Shown piece after piece: positions 9,354-16,809 of a DNA stretch of 64,000 bases; position 1 is the stretch's first letter; every line of letters starts with the position of its first letter. The translations under genes were made by a program, and so were the position numbers. Under the pieces are notes generated by a model. It ran no database searches. It was given only the letters and a program-made list of their open reading frames with translations, and was not told the origin of the DNA. Origin of the DNA: a virus; IMG/VR virus record IMGVR_UViG_3300044644_001125, positions 209,623 to 273,622 of that record. One strand, written 5' to 3'.

Positions 9354-9989
9354 ATGACAGATACTACCATCAATATCACAGCAATTGACAATATCAATGA
9401 CTTATTCCCCTATCCAGGTGAAGACAATGATACTCAAACATTCCGTGATAACTTTAATACCATCAAAGTTGGCCTTAAAGCAGCACATACCGATTTACAC
9501 GATCTGTATACAAATACGGCAAGAACGGATGCAGCAGTAACCGATTTTGGTAATAATACCGTCAAAAATGCAGTATTACTCGCTGCACAAGAAGCAGTTT
9601 ATGATTTTAAATCAGTTCAAACAACTGACGTGACTATTGACTATAATAACGGTTTATATCAAATCGTTAAAGTTGGTAACGATATTGGTATTTCATTTAC
9701 CAACTTACCAAATGACACACCAGCTGCTAAAGTTGGTAAAATTAGATTAGAACTAACATCTTCAGTTGCTTCCGGTTCAACCGAAGATAAAGGACCATTA
9801 GTTACTTTTAGATCTACTAATGGAGTTTCTATCAAATACGGTACTGGTTTCCCAACAGCAAATGACAGTTCAACAACTCCACACTTGCGTGTTTTCAGTA
9901 CAAATGAACCAGTTATCTTAGAAATTTGGCAATATTCATCTACCATCTATATAAGATACCTTGGAACATTTAGCGAAATGCCAGTATGA
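9354..9989 (+). CDS. virion/tail-associated protein, 211 aa
   Basis: Starts one base after the giant tail gene stops. The N-terminal LFPYPGEDNDTQTFRDNFNT motif is the same leader style as the 5201 gene. After a helical segment (residues 30-80) comes a beta-rich domain ending EIWQYSSTIYIRYLGTF. It probably trimerises through the helix and attaches to the same tail structure. No enzymatic motif seen. Confidence 0.72.
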   Translation: MTDTTINITAIDNINDLFPYPGEDNDTQTFRDNFNTIKVGLKAAHTDLHDLYTNTARTDAAVTDFGNNTVKNAVLLAAQEAVYDFKSVQTTDVTIDYNNGLYQIVKVGNDIGISFTNLPNDTPAAKVGKIRLELTSSVASGSTEDKGPLVTFRSTNGVSIKYGTGFPTANDSSTTPHLRVFSTNEPVILEIWQYSSTIYIRYLGTFSEMPV

Positions 9990-10219
9990 ACCACCCATTC
10001 GCTCCAGATTTTACCGACATGAGAGACGATGAAGTTGAATTAAAACTCAACGAACTCATGAAAAAATATCACACGGCATATAGACTAGGTAACCAAGAAC
10101 TCTTGACACAGTTGGCTACCTTTGTTAATATCTATAAAGAAGAACTCTCCAATAGATTCCGTGCTAAGATTACCCAATCCGAAAATGGTGACCTTGGAGA
10201 ACTCATTAACGTAGATTAG
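9986..10219 (+). CDS. small helical conserved phage protein, 77 aa
   Basis: Overlaps the preceding virion gene by ATGA. The protein is predicted helical and charged, with a basic/acidic pattern (ELKLNELMKKYHTAYRLGNQEL) like small conserved T4-like structural or assembly proteins. No catalytic motif. Function unknown. Confidence 0.7.
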   Translation: MNHPFAPDFTDMRDDEVELKLNELMKKYHTAYRLGNQELLTQLATFVNIYKEELSNRFRAKITQSENGDLGELINVD

Positions 10220-10228
10220 GAGTTCCAA

Positions 10229-10684
10229 ATGACCAATACTGTCGACCAATTAGTCACAGGCGTTTTAAGACATGGCCCAGATATTCTGGGCTATTGTACT
10301 TGTACCGATGACATTTCAAAGTACGTCAATTATCTGTTAGATGAAAGACTTAATTATCCAATACCACTGCAAGAAACCAATCCAAACAACTGGTTTATCC
10401 CAGATTCTTACAAAAACTTAGATATAGCAGAATGGTGTTTAGCCAAATGTAAATCAGATATCGAATTAGCAAGAGTTGAATTAGAACTAGCCGAGTTCAA
10501 ATCTCGTAATCTATTCCCAGTCCTACAATGCATGCTTTATATCGTTGATACCCTTCGTACACATAATATAGTATGGGGCGTGGGTAGAGGAAGTTCAGTA
10601 TCAAGTTACGTCTTATTCCTTATCGGTGTCCATAAAATCGATAGTATCAAATACGGTTTAGACATTAAAGAGTTTTTGCGTTGA
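10229..10684 (+). CDS. mini DnaE-like protein (DNA polymerase III alpha fragment fold)
   Basis: 151 residues. The C-terminal 45 residues (VWGVGRGSSVSSYVLFLIG, then HKIDSIKYGLDIKEFLR) reproduce the GRGS catalytic-palm-entry motif of bacterial DnaE/PolC, where the consensus is GRGSaagSlvaYlLgIT followed by iDPi.yxLlFERFL. The PHP domain, the catalytic Asp motif and the remainder of the polymerase are absent. The upstream 100 residues are helical. Such a truncated DnaE-like protein could bind DNA or the host replisome; that is inference. SD TAGGAG six bases before ATG supports a deliberate start, so this is not just a decayed fragment. Confidence 0.72.
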   Translation: MTNTVDQLVTGVLRHGPDILGYCTCTDDISKYVNYLLDERLNYPIPLQETNPNNWFIPDSYKNLDIAEWCLAKCKSDIELARVELELAEFKSRNLFPVLQCMLYIVDTLRTHNIVWGVGRGSSVSSYVLFLIGVHKIDSIKYGLDIKEFLR

Positions 10685-10694
10685 TAATTAACCC

Positions 10695-10723
10695 TTGACA
10701 AACAATGCTAATTCAGCTAAACT
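10695..10723 (+). promoter_or_regulatory. sigma70-like promoter
   Basis: TTGACA at 10695-10700, 17-base spacer, TAAACT at 10718-10723, placed 34 bases before the next ATG. Confidence 0.65.
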
Positions 10724-10756
10724 AAACCCACTTTCAACTTAACAAGGACTTTACAA

Positions 10757-10993
10757 ATGATTACATTAAATACAACCGATGCAGGCGACGTAACAGTAGT
10801 ATCACTCAATGGCACCTATGCTAGTAACATCTATCACATCGAACCAGAAAACTTCCACGCATTCGCTATCGAAAACTTTGATGCCGAAAACGCGTCACAA
10901 GAAGAACTAGAAAGAATCTGCAAACTTTGGGATGATCGACTCCTATTCAAATATCTTAACTTCCCAAACTTCGCAGCTGCGATGGCTGACTAA
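10757..10993 (+). CDS. hypothetical acidic protein, 78 aa
   Basis: An acidic, soluble small protein with its own promoter and an AAGGAC site. The N-terminal half is beta-rich (VTVVSLNGTYASNIY); the C-terminal half is helical with aromatic residues (LWDDRLLFKYLNFPNF). No family recognised. Confidence 0.7.
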   Translation: MITLNTTDAGDVTVVSLNGTYASNIYHIEPENFHAFAIENFDAENASQEELERICKLWDDRLLFKYLNFPNFAAAMAD

Positions 10994-10997
10994 ATAC
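10991..10997 (+). promoter_or_regulatory. late promoter-like box TAAATAC
   Basis: The box CTAAATAC overlaps the stop codon of the previous gene and lies 26 bases before the next ATG, with SD AGGAG between. Confidence 0.45.
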
Positions 10998-11022
10998 TGC
11001 TTTACATTCCAGGAGAATTACA

Positions 11023-11223
11023 ATGTCAAACCAAACCTATACTACCGCAAAAGGTAAAAAAATCGATATGCAGGCGTTAGCATCAAAATATGAACTCACC
11101 CCAGCAGTTGGCAATTATCGTGTAAATTCACGCGGTGATGAGATCGGTACAGGTGGTCAAATCGTTCGTACACGTGAACAAGTGTTACAAGATTATTATG
11201 ACCAAAATCCACGCGACATCTAA
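11023..11223 (+). CDS. small conserved T4-like phage protein, 66 aa
   Basis: A basic N-terminal half (TAKGKKIDMQALASKYE) is followed by a turn-rich VGNYRVNSRGDEIG and a helical tail ending YDQNPRDI. SD AGGAG. This kind of short protein is frequent in T4-like phages, but its role is unknown. Confidence 0.65.
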   Translation: MSNQTYTTAKGKKIDMQALASKYELTPAVGNYRVNSRGDEIGTGGQIVRTREQVLQDYYDQNPRDI

Positions 11224-11235
11224 TAGGTATTAACC

Positions 11236-11586
11236 ATGAGTGAAGTGATTACAATCGACCGTACAATTCACAAAAACATCCTTGTGAAAAACATGAAACA
11301 TAGCGAAACTGTATTACAATCTGGTATTGTACTACGTTCTGATAATTCTTCGGCACATGGGATACGTCCACGCTGGGCTCAGGTGTTCATGGTCGGGCCT
11401 GAGCAGCATGATGTTAAACCAAACGACTTCATTTTGCTGGAACATGGCAGATGGTCACGTAAGATTCAGGTTGAAACACCAGATGGACCGATTGATTTAC
11501 AACTTGCCGACCCTAATGGTATACTTTTAGTTAGCGACGTAGAGCCACCAATTGGCGATCAATACATACCATCTAACAAAGTCTAA
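11236..11586 (+). CDS. GroES/gp31-like co-chaperonin
   Basis: 116 residues with the layout of Cpn10 proteins. There is an N-terminal strand with ILVKNMKHSET in place of the usual PL.DRVLVKR, then a mobile-loop-like segment TVLQSGIVLRSDN, then RWAQVFMVGPEQHDVKPNDFILL in place of the GxVxAVGxG...VKxGDxVLF core. T4 gp31 substitutes for GroES so that host GroEL can fold the major capsid protein; the same role is inferred. No long mobile-loop insertion is visible. It lies in a run with other replication and host-takeover genes. Confidence 0.75.
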   Translation: MSEVITIDRTIHKNILVKNMKHSETVLQSGIVLRSDNSSAHGIRPRWAQVFMVGPEQHDVKPNDFILLEHGRWSRKIQVETPDGPIDLQLADPNGILLVSDVEPPIGDQYIPSNKV

Positions 11587-11595
11587 GGAGAATTC

Positions 11596-12087
11596 ATGTC
11601 ACAAGTTTATACCAGAATGCTTGTTTATTCATTAGACGAACCGTCTAATTTGATTAACATCCATGATGCCAGATATAACAAGACTATTCACATACCACTA
11701 AATGCAGGATATTCTCCCGAAAATGCAGTTTTGGGATGGTTGAATTCTAAACACATTCCACATTTAGGTGTAGTAGAAAATCACGTGATATGCGAATTTG
11801 ATGGTCCTGTTCCATCAACCGACGAGTTCAATATACCTACATCTCACGTTCTTGAAGTTTCAACCGTGAAAAACGATGCCGGTGTTTATCAACTAAAGAT
11901 CCATTCTGCTCGGTATACTCAATCCGTTTACACCGAGATTAAAGATGGTTATGAAACCATCGAAAATGCGTATGTCTGGTTAAAGAATCACGGATTTACT
12001 ATTGTTTCAGCTGATGCTGATTCATTAAAAATGTTTGTTGTAACAAGTACGTTTAAACCCCTTTACTCTACACCTGAATTAGTGTAA
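11596..12087 (+). CDS. hypothetical protein with two repeated halves
   Basis: 163 residues. The two halves look related: YNKTIHIPLNAGYSPENAVLGWLNSK and, later, YTQSVYTEIKDGYETIENAYVWLKNH, each followed by a HI/FT-x-V strand. This suggests an internal duplication of an about 75-residue alpha/beta unit. SD AAGGAGAA precedes the ATG. No known family recognised. Confidence 0.65.
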   Translation: MSQVYTRMLVYSLDEPSNLINIHDARYNKTIHIPLNAGYSPENAVLGWLNSKHIPHLGVVENHVICEFDGPVPSTDEFNIPTSHVLEVSTVKNDAGVYQLKIHSARYTQSVYTEIKDGYETIENAYVWLKNHGFTIVSADADSLKMFVVTSTFKPLYSTPELV

Positions 12088-12101
12088 ACTAATCTTTTCT
12101 T

Positions 12102-12149
12102 GGCTAAAAGATGATTGCCTTATGGTTCGATTATCTTTTAGCCGTTTTT
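12102..12149 (+). terminator. terminator built from the TTATCTTTTAG motif
   Basis: Inverted repeat GGCTAAAAGATGAT / ATTATCTTTTAGCC at 12102-12115 and 12130-12143, followed by GTTTTT. A second, smaller hairpin follows at 12153-12175 (ACTAAAAG / CTTTTAGT, then CGTTTT). Both stems consist of the dispersed motif seen throughout the window. Confidence 0.7.
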
Positions 12150-12204
12150 CATACTAAAAGCAATTATCTTTTAGTCGTTTTCAATTATCTTTTAGAGGTA
12201 TCAA

Positions 12205-12582
12205 ATGAGTACTAACGTTTTTGAAGATCAAAAATTCTGCATGGAAGCATGGGGTCAATCAACTACTACTTTCAATCCATCACAATACAACATGTATCTT
12301 AATTTAGTAGCTGAAGAATATACTGAATTACAAGAAGCGATTGAAGATAAAGATGCAGTTGAACAAATTGACGCATTGGCAGATATCATTGTGGTATGCG
12401 CTGGTGCTTTGTTGTCACGTGGCGTAGATCCAAATTCCATATGGAATGAAGTTATACGCTCCAATAAGAGCAAAATTGATCCTGAAACTGGCACCGTTCT
12501 ACGTCGAGAAGATGGTAAGGTCATTAAACCCGCGACATTCTCTGAACCGAATCTAGCACAGTTTCTTGAAAACGTAGCATAA
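12205..12582 (+). CDS. MazG-like nucleotide pyrophosphohydrolase
   Basis: 125 residues in the all-alpha NTP pyrophosphatase fold. The metal-binding ExxE-x(n)-ExxD pattern appears as EEYTELQEAIEDKD (about residues 36-49), then EQIDALADIIVVCAGALLSRG (52-72) with the D of the second pair. The lysine-rich EVIRSNKSKI near 87-96 matches the phosphate-binding helix of MazG/PRA-PH proteins. It likely hydrolyses non-canonical or alarmone nucleotides during infection. Three copies of TTATCTTTTAG lie directly upstream, the last 9 bases before the ATG. Confidence 0.82.
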   Translation: MSTNVFEDQKFCMEAWGQSTTTFNPSQYNMYLNLVAEEYTELQEAIEDKDAVEQIDALADIIVVCAGALLSRGVDPNSIWNEVIRSNKSKIDPETGTVLRREDGKVIKPATFSEPNLAQFLENVA

Positions 12583-12595
12583 TATTGATCTACCA

Positions 12596-12621
12596 AGGAA
12601 ATAGCCAGTTGGCTATTTCCT
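12596..12621 (+). terminator. long perfect hairpin after the MazG-like gene
   Basis: An 11-bp perfect stem AGGAAATAGCC / GGCTATTTCCT with AGTT loop lies in the 62-base gap. It is followed only by GTTTA, so it may be an attenuator or processing site and not a full terminator. Confidence 0.55.
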
Positions 12622-12644
12622 GTTTATACCTACAGGAATTCAAT

Positions 12645-12857
12645 ATGACAGACTTTGAACAAAAACGACTTTCGATCATTACAAATATGTGTTATAGTGC
12701 ACGTCCTGATTTCGAATATTTACCAAGACCAACTGGTGAAACCAAGCATGTAAGACGTGCTTACGATCCACGAATGAAAACTACTTCGTTATGGTGTAGT
12801 ATGGCTAAGATATTCGATAATGACATCCTTCCACATATGAACTTTAAAGAGAATTAA
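12645..12857 (+). CDS. hypothetical protein, 70 aa
   Basis: Starts at the ATG preceded by CAGGAA (12633-12638). A basic, aromatic small protein with RPDFEYLPRPTGETK and a C-terminal SMAKIFDNDILPHMNF helix. It lies three bases before the clamp loader gene. Not recognised. Confidence 0.6.
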   Translation: MTDFEQKRLSIITNMCYSARPDFEYLPRPTGETKHVRRAYDPRMKTTSLWCSMAKIFDNDILPHMNFKEN

Positions 12858-12860
12858 GAT

Positions 12861-13793
12861 ATGGCAATTCCACAATTATGGGTTGAAAAATACAGACCGT
12901 CCACACTCGAAGGATATGTTTTCACTGATCCTAAACAAAAAGCAACTATTGAAAAGTGGGTTAAAGAGAAAAACATTGGGCATTTGGGTCTCAGCGGTCC
13001 GGGAGGAGTTGGTAAAACAACTCTGGCACGATTACTTGTAAATGAACTAGGTGTTAATCCATACGATTTCTTAGAAATTAATGCAAGTCGAAATTCTAGT
13101 ATCGACGAAGTCAGAGACCGTATAACAAACTTTGCTCAAATGATGCCATTCGGCGCATTTAAGATTATATTACTAGATGAAGCTGATGGCGTGTCCTTCG
13201 CAGGCCAACAGGCATTGCGTGGTGTTATCGAGGCATATAGCGATACTGCACGGTTTATTCTAACCTATAATTATCCGCATCGAATCATCCCTGCGTTGAA
13301 AAGTCGTTGTCAAGGATTTCATATCGAGAAACCTGATGTAACCGAGTTTACTACTAGAGTTGCCACCATTTTAATCAACGAAAACGTTGAATTTTCATTG
13401 GATGTTCTCGATTCGTATGTCAGAGCAACCTACCCAGATTTGCGGAAATGTATCAACGAATTACAACAAAATACGATTTCAAATAAGTTAGTGTCGCCAG
13501 GTGATGGTGATAATAGCACAGCTGAATGGCGTTTTCAGATGGTTGAGTTATTCAAAGCTGGTAAGATAAACGATGCACGTGCATTACTATGTGGTAAAAT
13601 CTCAGCAGATGAAATGGAAGACGTGTATAGATTTATCTATGATAACCTATCCATTTTCAGTGAGGATTCCACCGTTCAAGATTCTATCATCTTAATTGTT
13701 AAGCAATCTTTAGTGGACCACCAGGCGGTGGCAGATCCAGAAATTAACCTGGCTGCTTGTCTAATCCGAATCATGAGACTACTAAATAAGTGA
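12861..13793 (+). CDS. clamp loader large subunit (T4 gp44-like AAA+ ATPase)
   Basis: 310 residues. The family opening is present: WVEKYRPSTLEGYVF. Then come Walker A GPGGVGKTT (about residues 47-55), the Walker B box ILLDEADG (about 102-109), sensor I in RFILTYNY, and the SRC motif in LKSRCQGFH (about 150-155). This is the RFC/gp44 type that loads the sliding clamp onto primer-template DNA; the matching clamp is encoded at 51727. The gp62 partner is not seen in the window. It overlaps the deaminase gene by four bases. Confidence 0.93.
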   Translation: MAIPQLWVEKYRPSTLEGYVFTDPKQKATIEKWVKEKNIGHLGLSGPGGVGKTTLARLLVNELGVNPYDFLEINASRNSSIDEVRDRITNFAQMMPFGAFKIILLDEADGVSFAGQQALRGVIEAYSDTARFILTYNYPHRIIPALKSRCQGFHIEKPDVTEFTTRVATILINENVEFSLDVLDSYVRATYPDLRKCINELQQNTISNKLVSPGDGDNSTAEWRFQMVELFKAGKINDARALLCGKISADEMEDVYRFIYDNLSIFSEDSTVQDSIILIVKQSLVDHQAVADPEINLAACLIRIMRLLNK

Positions 13794-14236
13794 TGAAACC
13801 TAAATTTATACACGCATTCATGAAAACTGCCTTTACATTCGCTGAATTAAGTACAGCAGAAAAGATGAAGGTTGGTTCTATCGTAGTTAAAGATAACCGG
13901 ATCATATCGATTGGTTATAATGGCACGCCTTCAGGTTGGTCAAATGACTGTGAAGACCGGATAGTAAACCCAGATACAGGTGAAGTTGAATTAAAAACTA
14001 AACCAGAGGTAGCGCATTCCGAATCCAACGCTATTTTGAAATTAGCTAGAAGTCACGAGTCTGCGTTAGATGCCTCGCTGTTCATAACACACTCACCCTG
14101 TATAAACTGCGCAAAAATGATTTACCAAGCAGGAATCTCAGAGGTATACTATTCAATTGAGTATAAATCAACTGATGGTATCGAGTTCCTGAAAAAATGC
14201 AACATCCCCGTCCATCAAGTAAAGGAAACACAATGA
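13790..14236 (+). CDS. dCMP deaminase-like enzyme
   Basis: 148 residues of the cytidine/deoxycytidylate deaminase fold. The catalytic zinc motif HSE appears in EVAHSESNAI (about residues 80-90; most dCMP deaminases have HAE), followed by the zinc cysteines in SPCINCAKMI (about 102-112). GYNGTPSGW (38-46) is the conserved substrate loop of dCMP deaminases. It converts dCMP to dUMP for dTTP synthesis. The overlap with the clamp loader (GTGATGA) and with the next gene (ATGA) points to one operon. Confidence 0.92.
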   Translation: MMKPKFIHAFMKTAFTFAELSTAEKMKVGSIVVKDNRIISIGYNGTPSGWSNDCEDRIVNPDTGEVELKTKPEVAHSESNAILKLARSHESALDASLFITHSPCINCAKMIYQAGISEVYYSIEYKSTDGIEFLKKCNIPVHQVKETQ

Positions 14237-14541
14237 AAGAACGCTTCATGATCATAACTTACGTACTAATCAAAAACGGTTCATACGATGAGTTAACTGA
14301 TTTCAAAAACCGAGTATCACCTAAAAATTTGCAACAAGCAAGTGTAATCTTAGATCTTAAAGATCAGAAAGTTATCAAGAACAGTCTACAAAAAAAGTAT
14401 GATTTCTTAGAAGTATTGACTATCTATAGAAACGCAATTGGTGCCCAACTAGACCCATATATTGCTCATCTTGGATTAGAGTTCGGTTCTGATACAGTTG
14501 AGTCATCTGAAGCAGTTAATGCTGAATTCACTGAGGCTTAG
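14233..14541 (+). CDS. hypothetical protein, 102 aa
   Basis: The ATG overlaps the deaminase stop as ATGA, with AAAGGAAA just upstream. The protein is helical and charged and ends with an acidic tail (SDTVESSEAVNAEFTEA). No family recognised. It closes the replication operon ahead of a strong terminator. Confidence 0.7.
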   Translation: MKERFMIITYVLIKNGSYDELTDFKNRVSPKNLQQASVILDLKDQKVIKNSLQKKYDFLEVLTIYRNAIGAQLDPYIAHLGLEFGSDTVESSEAVNAEFTEA

Positions 14542-14545
14542 TTAG

Positions 14546-14567
14546 GCTCGCGCCTAACGGCGCTCGC
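14546..14567. repeat. dispersed hairpin repeat, copy 1
   Basis: GCTCGCGCC and GGCGCTCGC around loop TAAC. The 5-bp core stem (GCGCC/GGCGC) differs from other copies by compensating changes. Confidence 0.75.
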
Positions 14568-14575
14568 AAAGTATC

Positions 14576-14602
14576 AAAAGGGTCTATCCAATAGGCCCTT
14601 TT
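14576..14602 (+). terminator. rho-independent terminator
   Basis: A 12-bp stem AAAAGGGTCTAT / ATAGGCCCTTTT (one G-T pair) with a 3-base loop, then CTTT. It ends the replication operon. Confidence 0.85.
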
Positions 14603-14621
14603 CTTTACCCATCGAAAAAGG

Positions 14622-14649
14622 TTGACATCCATTCGATTTTAGGTATAAT
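14622..14649 (+). promoter_or_regulatory. strong sigma70-like promoter of DUF1566 array 1
   Basis: TTGACA at 14622-14627, 16-base spacer, perfect TATAAT at 14644-14649. The spacer ends ATTTTAGG, a partial match to the dispersed motif found in related promoters at 20344 and 26810. Confidence 0.85.
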
Positions 14650-14680
14650 ACATACAGTATCAACTACTAGGAGAATGAAA

Positions 14681-14761
14681 ATGTTTTACACTCTTACTTT
14701 TATCGCATTCTTATTTGTTTTCGCTTTTATGCTTGCTGATTTTCTTACGGACTTCGAATGA
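14681..14761 (+). CDS. 26-aa membrane leader peptide gene
   Basis: MFYTLTFIAFLFVFAFMLA, then a short acidic end DFLTDFE. It has a good ribosome site (TAGGAGA, 8 bases upstream) and its stop overlaps the first DUF1566 start as ATGA. A single hydrophobic helix fits a tiny membrane protein or a translation-coupling leader for the array. Confidence 0.65.
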   Translation: MFYTLTFIAFLFVFAFMLADFLTDFE

Positions 14762-15051
14762 ACATCGAAATAGCACCTATTGAATTCCAAAAAGAGTTGA
14801 GCTGGGAAGATGCCAGGTTGTACTGCTTTTCGTTTACTATTGATGGGAAAATTGGATGGCGTTTACCTACCAATAAGGAACAAGAGTTTCTAAAATCACA
14901 AAACATTGAAAGTTCCGATGAATGGTATTGGACTTCTAACGACGATGGCGACTGGGTAGTATGCTACAACTGGCATTCCGAACTGGGATCTCATAGCTTT
15001 AAAGAACACATTCGTTACGCTAGACCAGTGAGAGATCTAAAAGATAATTGA
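14758..15051 (+). CDS. DUF1566/Lcl_C protein, array 1 copy 1
   Basis: 97 residues. The domain has the family core IDGKIGWRLPTNKE (about residues 26-39), YWTSNDDGDWVV and a closing ARPVRDLKDN. DUF1566 (Lcl_C) domains are compact surface or ligand-binding folds usually ending ...VR-x-VR; no enzymatic activity is established. The N-terminal EIAP motif is shared by all 24 copies here. The variable segment before the last VR lacks the NNC/NNT pattern of array 3, so this copy appears to be a stable member. Translation is coupled to the leader peptide. Confidence 0.85.
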   Translation: MNIEIAPIEFQKELSWEDARLYCFSFTIDGKIGWRLPTNKEQEFLKSQNIESSDEWYWTSNDDGDWVVCYNWHSELGSHSFKEHIRYARPVRDLKDN

Positions 15052-15057
15052 ATCAAC

Positions 15058-15079
15058 GCGAGCACCGCTAGGTGCGAGC
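15058..15079. repeat. dispersed hairpin repeat, copy 2
   Basis: Arms GCGAGCACC and GGTGCGAGC around GCTA, located in the gap between two DUF1566 genes. Confidence 0.75.
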
Positions 15080-15095
15080 TATCAAGGAAAACAGT

Positions 15096-15434
15096 ATGAA
15101 CATCGAAATAGCACCAGAAAAGTATTGGACTCGCCTATCCTACGATGAAGCAGTATTCTATTGCTTCACGCTAGGTTATCGTTTACCAACCGAAAAAGAA
15201 TTCCTTGAACTCTCAGTTGCTGAATTTAGATTTGAAGGGCCTTATTGGTCTAGTGAACCTCCTCGTCTTGAGTTCAGATATGTTTATATTAACTTACAAA
15301 AAGGCAGAGGTGGTTGCACCAGTTCACGTGTTAGTAGTAAATGTTTGGTTTTGCCAATTAGAACTAAACAACCTATTCTCAAAACGCCAAATCTTTTCAA
15401 ACGGATTATTAACAGACTATGTACATCGAAATAG
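15096..15434 (+). CDS. DUF1566/Lcl_C protein, array 1 copy 2 (divergent)
   Basis: 112 residues from the ATG preceded by AAGGAAA. The core is shortened: LGYRLPTEKEFLEL lacks the IDGKxGW strand, and PYWSSEPP replaces YWSSTE. A basic 25-residue extension (LFKRIINRLCTSK) follows the domain, which is absent from most copies. A divergent paralogue. Confidence 0.78.
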   Translation: MNIEIAPEKYWTRLSYDEAVFYCFTLGYRLPTEKEFLELSVAEFRFEGPYWSSEPPRLEFRYVYINLQKGRGGCTSSRVSSKCLVLPIRTKQPILKTPNLFKRIINRLCTSK

Positions 15435-15772
15435 CACCACCCGAATATCAGGTTAAAATGCCACAAAATACAGCAAAGATGTATTGTTTCTCCCTTAACA
15501 TTGACGGTAAGGTAGGCTGGCGTGAACCAACCACAGATGAATTGCATAAGATTTCGAAATCTATAGATTATGATGAATGGATTTCTAACCGTGGTTTTTG
15601 GAGTTCCGATGGTTATACTATCTTACGTGATTGTTGGTCATTTCCTTGGTCACTTATCAATGACTACGAACTTAATACTCCACGTTTGGTAGTCCCAGTT
15701 AGAACCCTACCAGAAGTCGGTTGGTTTGGTAGGTTGATCTACAAATGGAACGGATATAGAGAAATCCTATGA
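15419..15772 (+). CDS. DUF1566/Lcl_C protein, array 1 copy 3 (divergent)
   Basis: 117 residues, overlapping copy 2 by 16 bases. The core reads IDGKVGWREPTTDEL, with Glu replacing Leu in WRLPT, and FWSSDG in place of YWSST. It ends with a Trp-rich extension (GWFGRLIYKWNGYREIL) that may be a membrane-interacting tail. No adenine-type variable columns. Confidence 0.78.
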   Translation: MYIEIAPPEYQVKMPQNTAKMYCFSLNIDGKVGWREPTTDELHKISKSIDYDEWISNRGFWSSDGYTILRDCWSFPWSLINDYELNTPRLVVPVRTLPEVGWFGRLIYKWNGYREIL

Positions 15773-16104
15773 ACTTTGAAACAGCACCGAAGTCAGCAGT
15801 AATTGAAGCAAACTACGATGATGCCAGATTCTACTGTATGGCAAACATTGAGGGTAAAACAGGTTGGAGATTACCAACTATGGATGAATTGAATCAAATA
15901 TACCTTGATAATCGATTACAGGTGCAAAAGTTTGAACCAGTTTGTTACTGGTCATGCACTCCGTATAATGTACTCGATAACCCAGTTTTTGACAAAGCCG
16001 TTTGGACTCAAGATTTCAGAAAAGGATTCCAAACGTATTGCATACCAGGCAAAAACAATATACCATACAATAGGTATTTTGTATTACCTGTTCGTGATCT
16101 CTAA
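15769..16104 (+). CDS. DUF1566/Lcl_C protein, array 1 copy 4
   Basis: 111 residues, starting in an ATGA overlap. Core IEGKTGWRLPTMDELNQIY, then CYWSCTPYN and a long segment before VLPVRDL. It has more aromatic and basic residues in the variable part than array 3 copies. The gene ends with CTAAAAGATAATT, one copy of the dispersed motif. Confidence 0.8.
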   Translation: MNFETAPKSAVIEANYDDARFYCMANIEGKTGWRLPTMDELNQIYLDNRLQVQKFEPVCYWSCTPYNVLDNPVFDKAVWTQDFRKGFQTYCIPGKNNIPYNRYFVLPVRDL

Positions 16105-16130
16105 AAGATAATTAAACCAAGGAATCTAAC

Positions 16131-16418
16131 ATGAAAAGCATTGACGTATACAAACCAACCCACGATGATTGGTACCCTTCATACCAAGTAGAAGGTTGGG
16201 ATAACCTACAACTTGTTTGTGTTTCCTTTATTCAGACTGGTCCAGATCCAGCAAGGGGGAATGGCCAATGGCGTGTTTGCGTTTGGGGTGCAGATGATTG
16301 CGGTATGGAAAGAGACTACGACGATCGCAGTGAAGCTATGACTATGTTCTATCGCGTTATCAGTTGGGAGTTTGTAGACCTTAAGTTGCTACGTGAACAT
16401 GGGTTTGTTAGTGCATGA
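16131..16418 (+). CDS. hypothetical protein between DUF1566 genes, 95 aa
   Basis: A Trp-rich acidic protein (WYPSYQVEGWDNLQLVCVSF and RVCVWGADDCGMERDYDD). It resembles a small single-domain alpha/beta protein. The SD is CAAGGAAT; it overlaps the next DUF1566 gene by ATGA. The other arrays are likewise preceded by an unrelated small gene (20400 and 26863). Function unknown. Confidence 0.7.
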   Translation: MKSIDVYKPTHDDWYPSYQVEGWDNLQLVCVSFIQTGPDPARGNGQWRVCVWGADDCGMERDYDDRSEAMTMFYRVISWEFVDLKLLREHGFVSA

Positions 16419-16708
16419 AATATGAAATCGCGCCTAAATCCACTGAAACCTATTTAAATTGGGGTGATGCCCGTTTGTATTGTTTTGCTCTTAATATCGA
16501 TGGAAAAACCGGTTGGCGATTGCCTACTATCAATGAACTTATCGAAATCTATTATTCGCAACATGATTTAAGAATGGATAATTACTGGTCATCTACAGTT
16601 GCATGTGACGATACCTACGCAGAAATGTTTGCATTTCACAGGCATATCGAACGTAGAGGTTCAAAATCATGGGGTCAATACGTTAGAGCAGTTAGGTCTA
16701 TTGCTTGA
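16415..16708 (+). CDS. DUF1566/Lcl_C protein, array 1 copy 5
   Basis: 97 residues with a canonical core (LNIDGKTGWRLPTINEL) and NYWSSTVACDDTYAEMF, closing YVRAVRSIA. The framework is the same as array 3, but the variable region is not built from NNC/NNT codons. Last gene of array 1; a hairpin repeat follows. Confidence 0.83.
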   Translation: MKYEIAPKSTETYLNWGDARLYCFALNIDGKTGWRLPTINELIEIYYSQHDLRMDNYWSSTVACDDTYAEMFAFHRHIERRGSKSWGQYVRAVRSIA

Positions 16709-16743
16709 GGTTTATTGCTGGTTTTGGGTTATTATTGTGTGTT

Positions 16744-16765
16744 GCGAGCACCGCTAGGTGCGAGC
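16744..16765. repeat. dispersed hairpin repeat, copy 3
   Basis: Arms GCGAGCACC / GGTGCGAGC, loop GCTA, between array 1 and the convergent endonuclease gene. Confidence 0.75.
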
Positions 16766-16776
16766 TTGTTATAATG

Positions 16777-16804
16777 AAAAGGGCCCACATGCGTGAGCCC
16801 CATT
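16777..16804 (-). terminator. terminator of the minus-strand endonuclease gene
   Basis: GGGCCCAC / GTGAGCCC stem with one mismatch and loop ATGC. Read on the minus strand it is followed by CTTTTC, three bases or so past the stop codon of the convergent gene. Confidence 0.65.
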
Positions 16805-16809
16805 ATCTT

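Noticed and set aside
14758-16708. Array 1 as DGR targets
   Set aside because: Their C-terminal segments use all third bases and lack column-conserved NNC/NNT codons.
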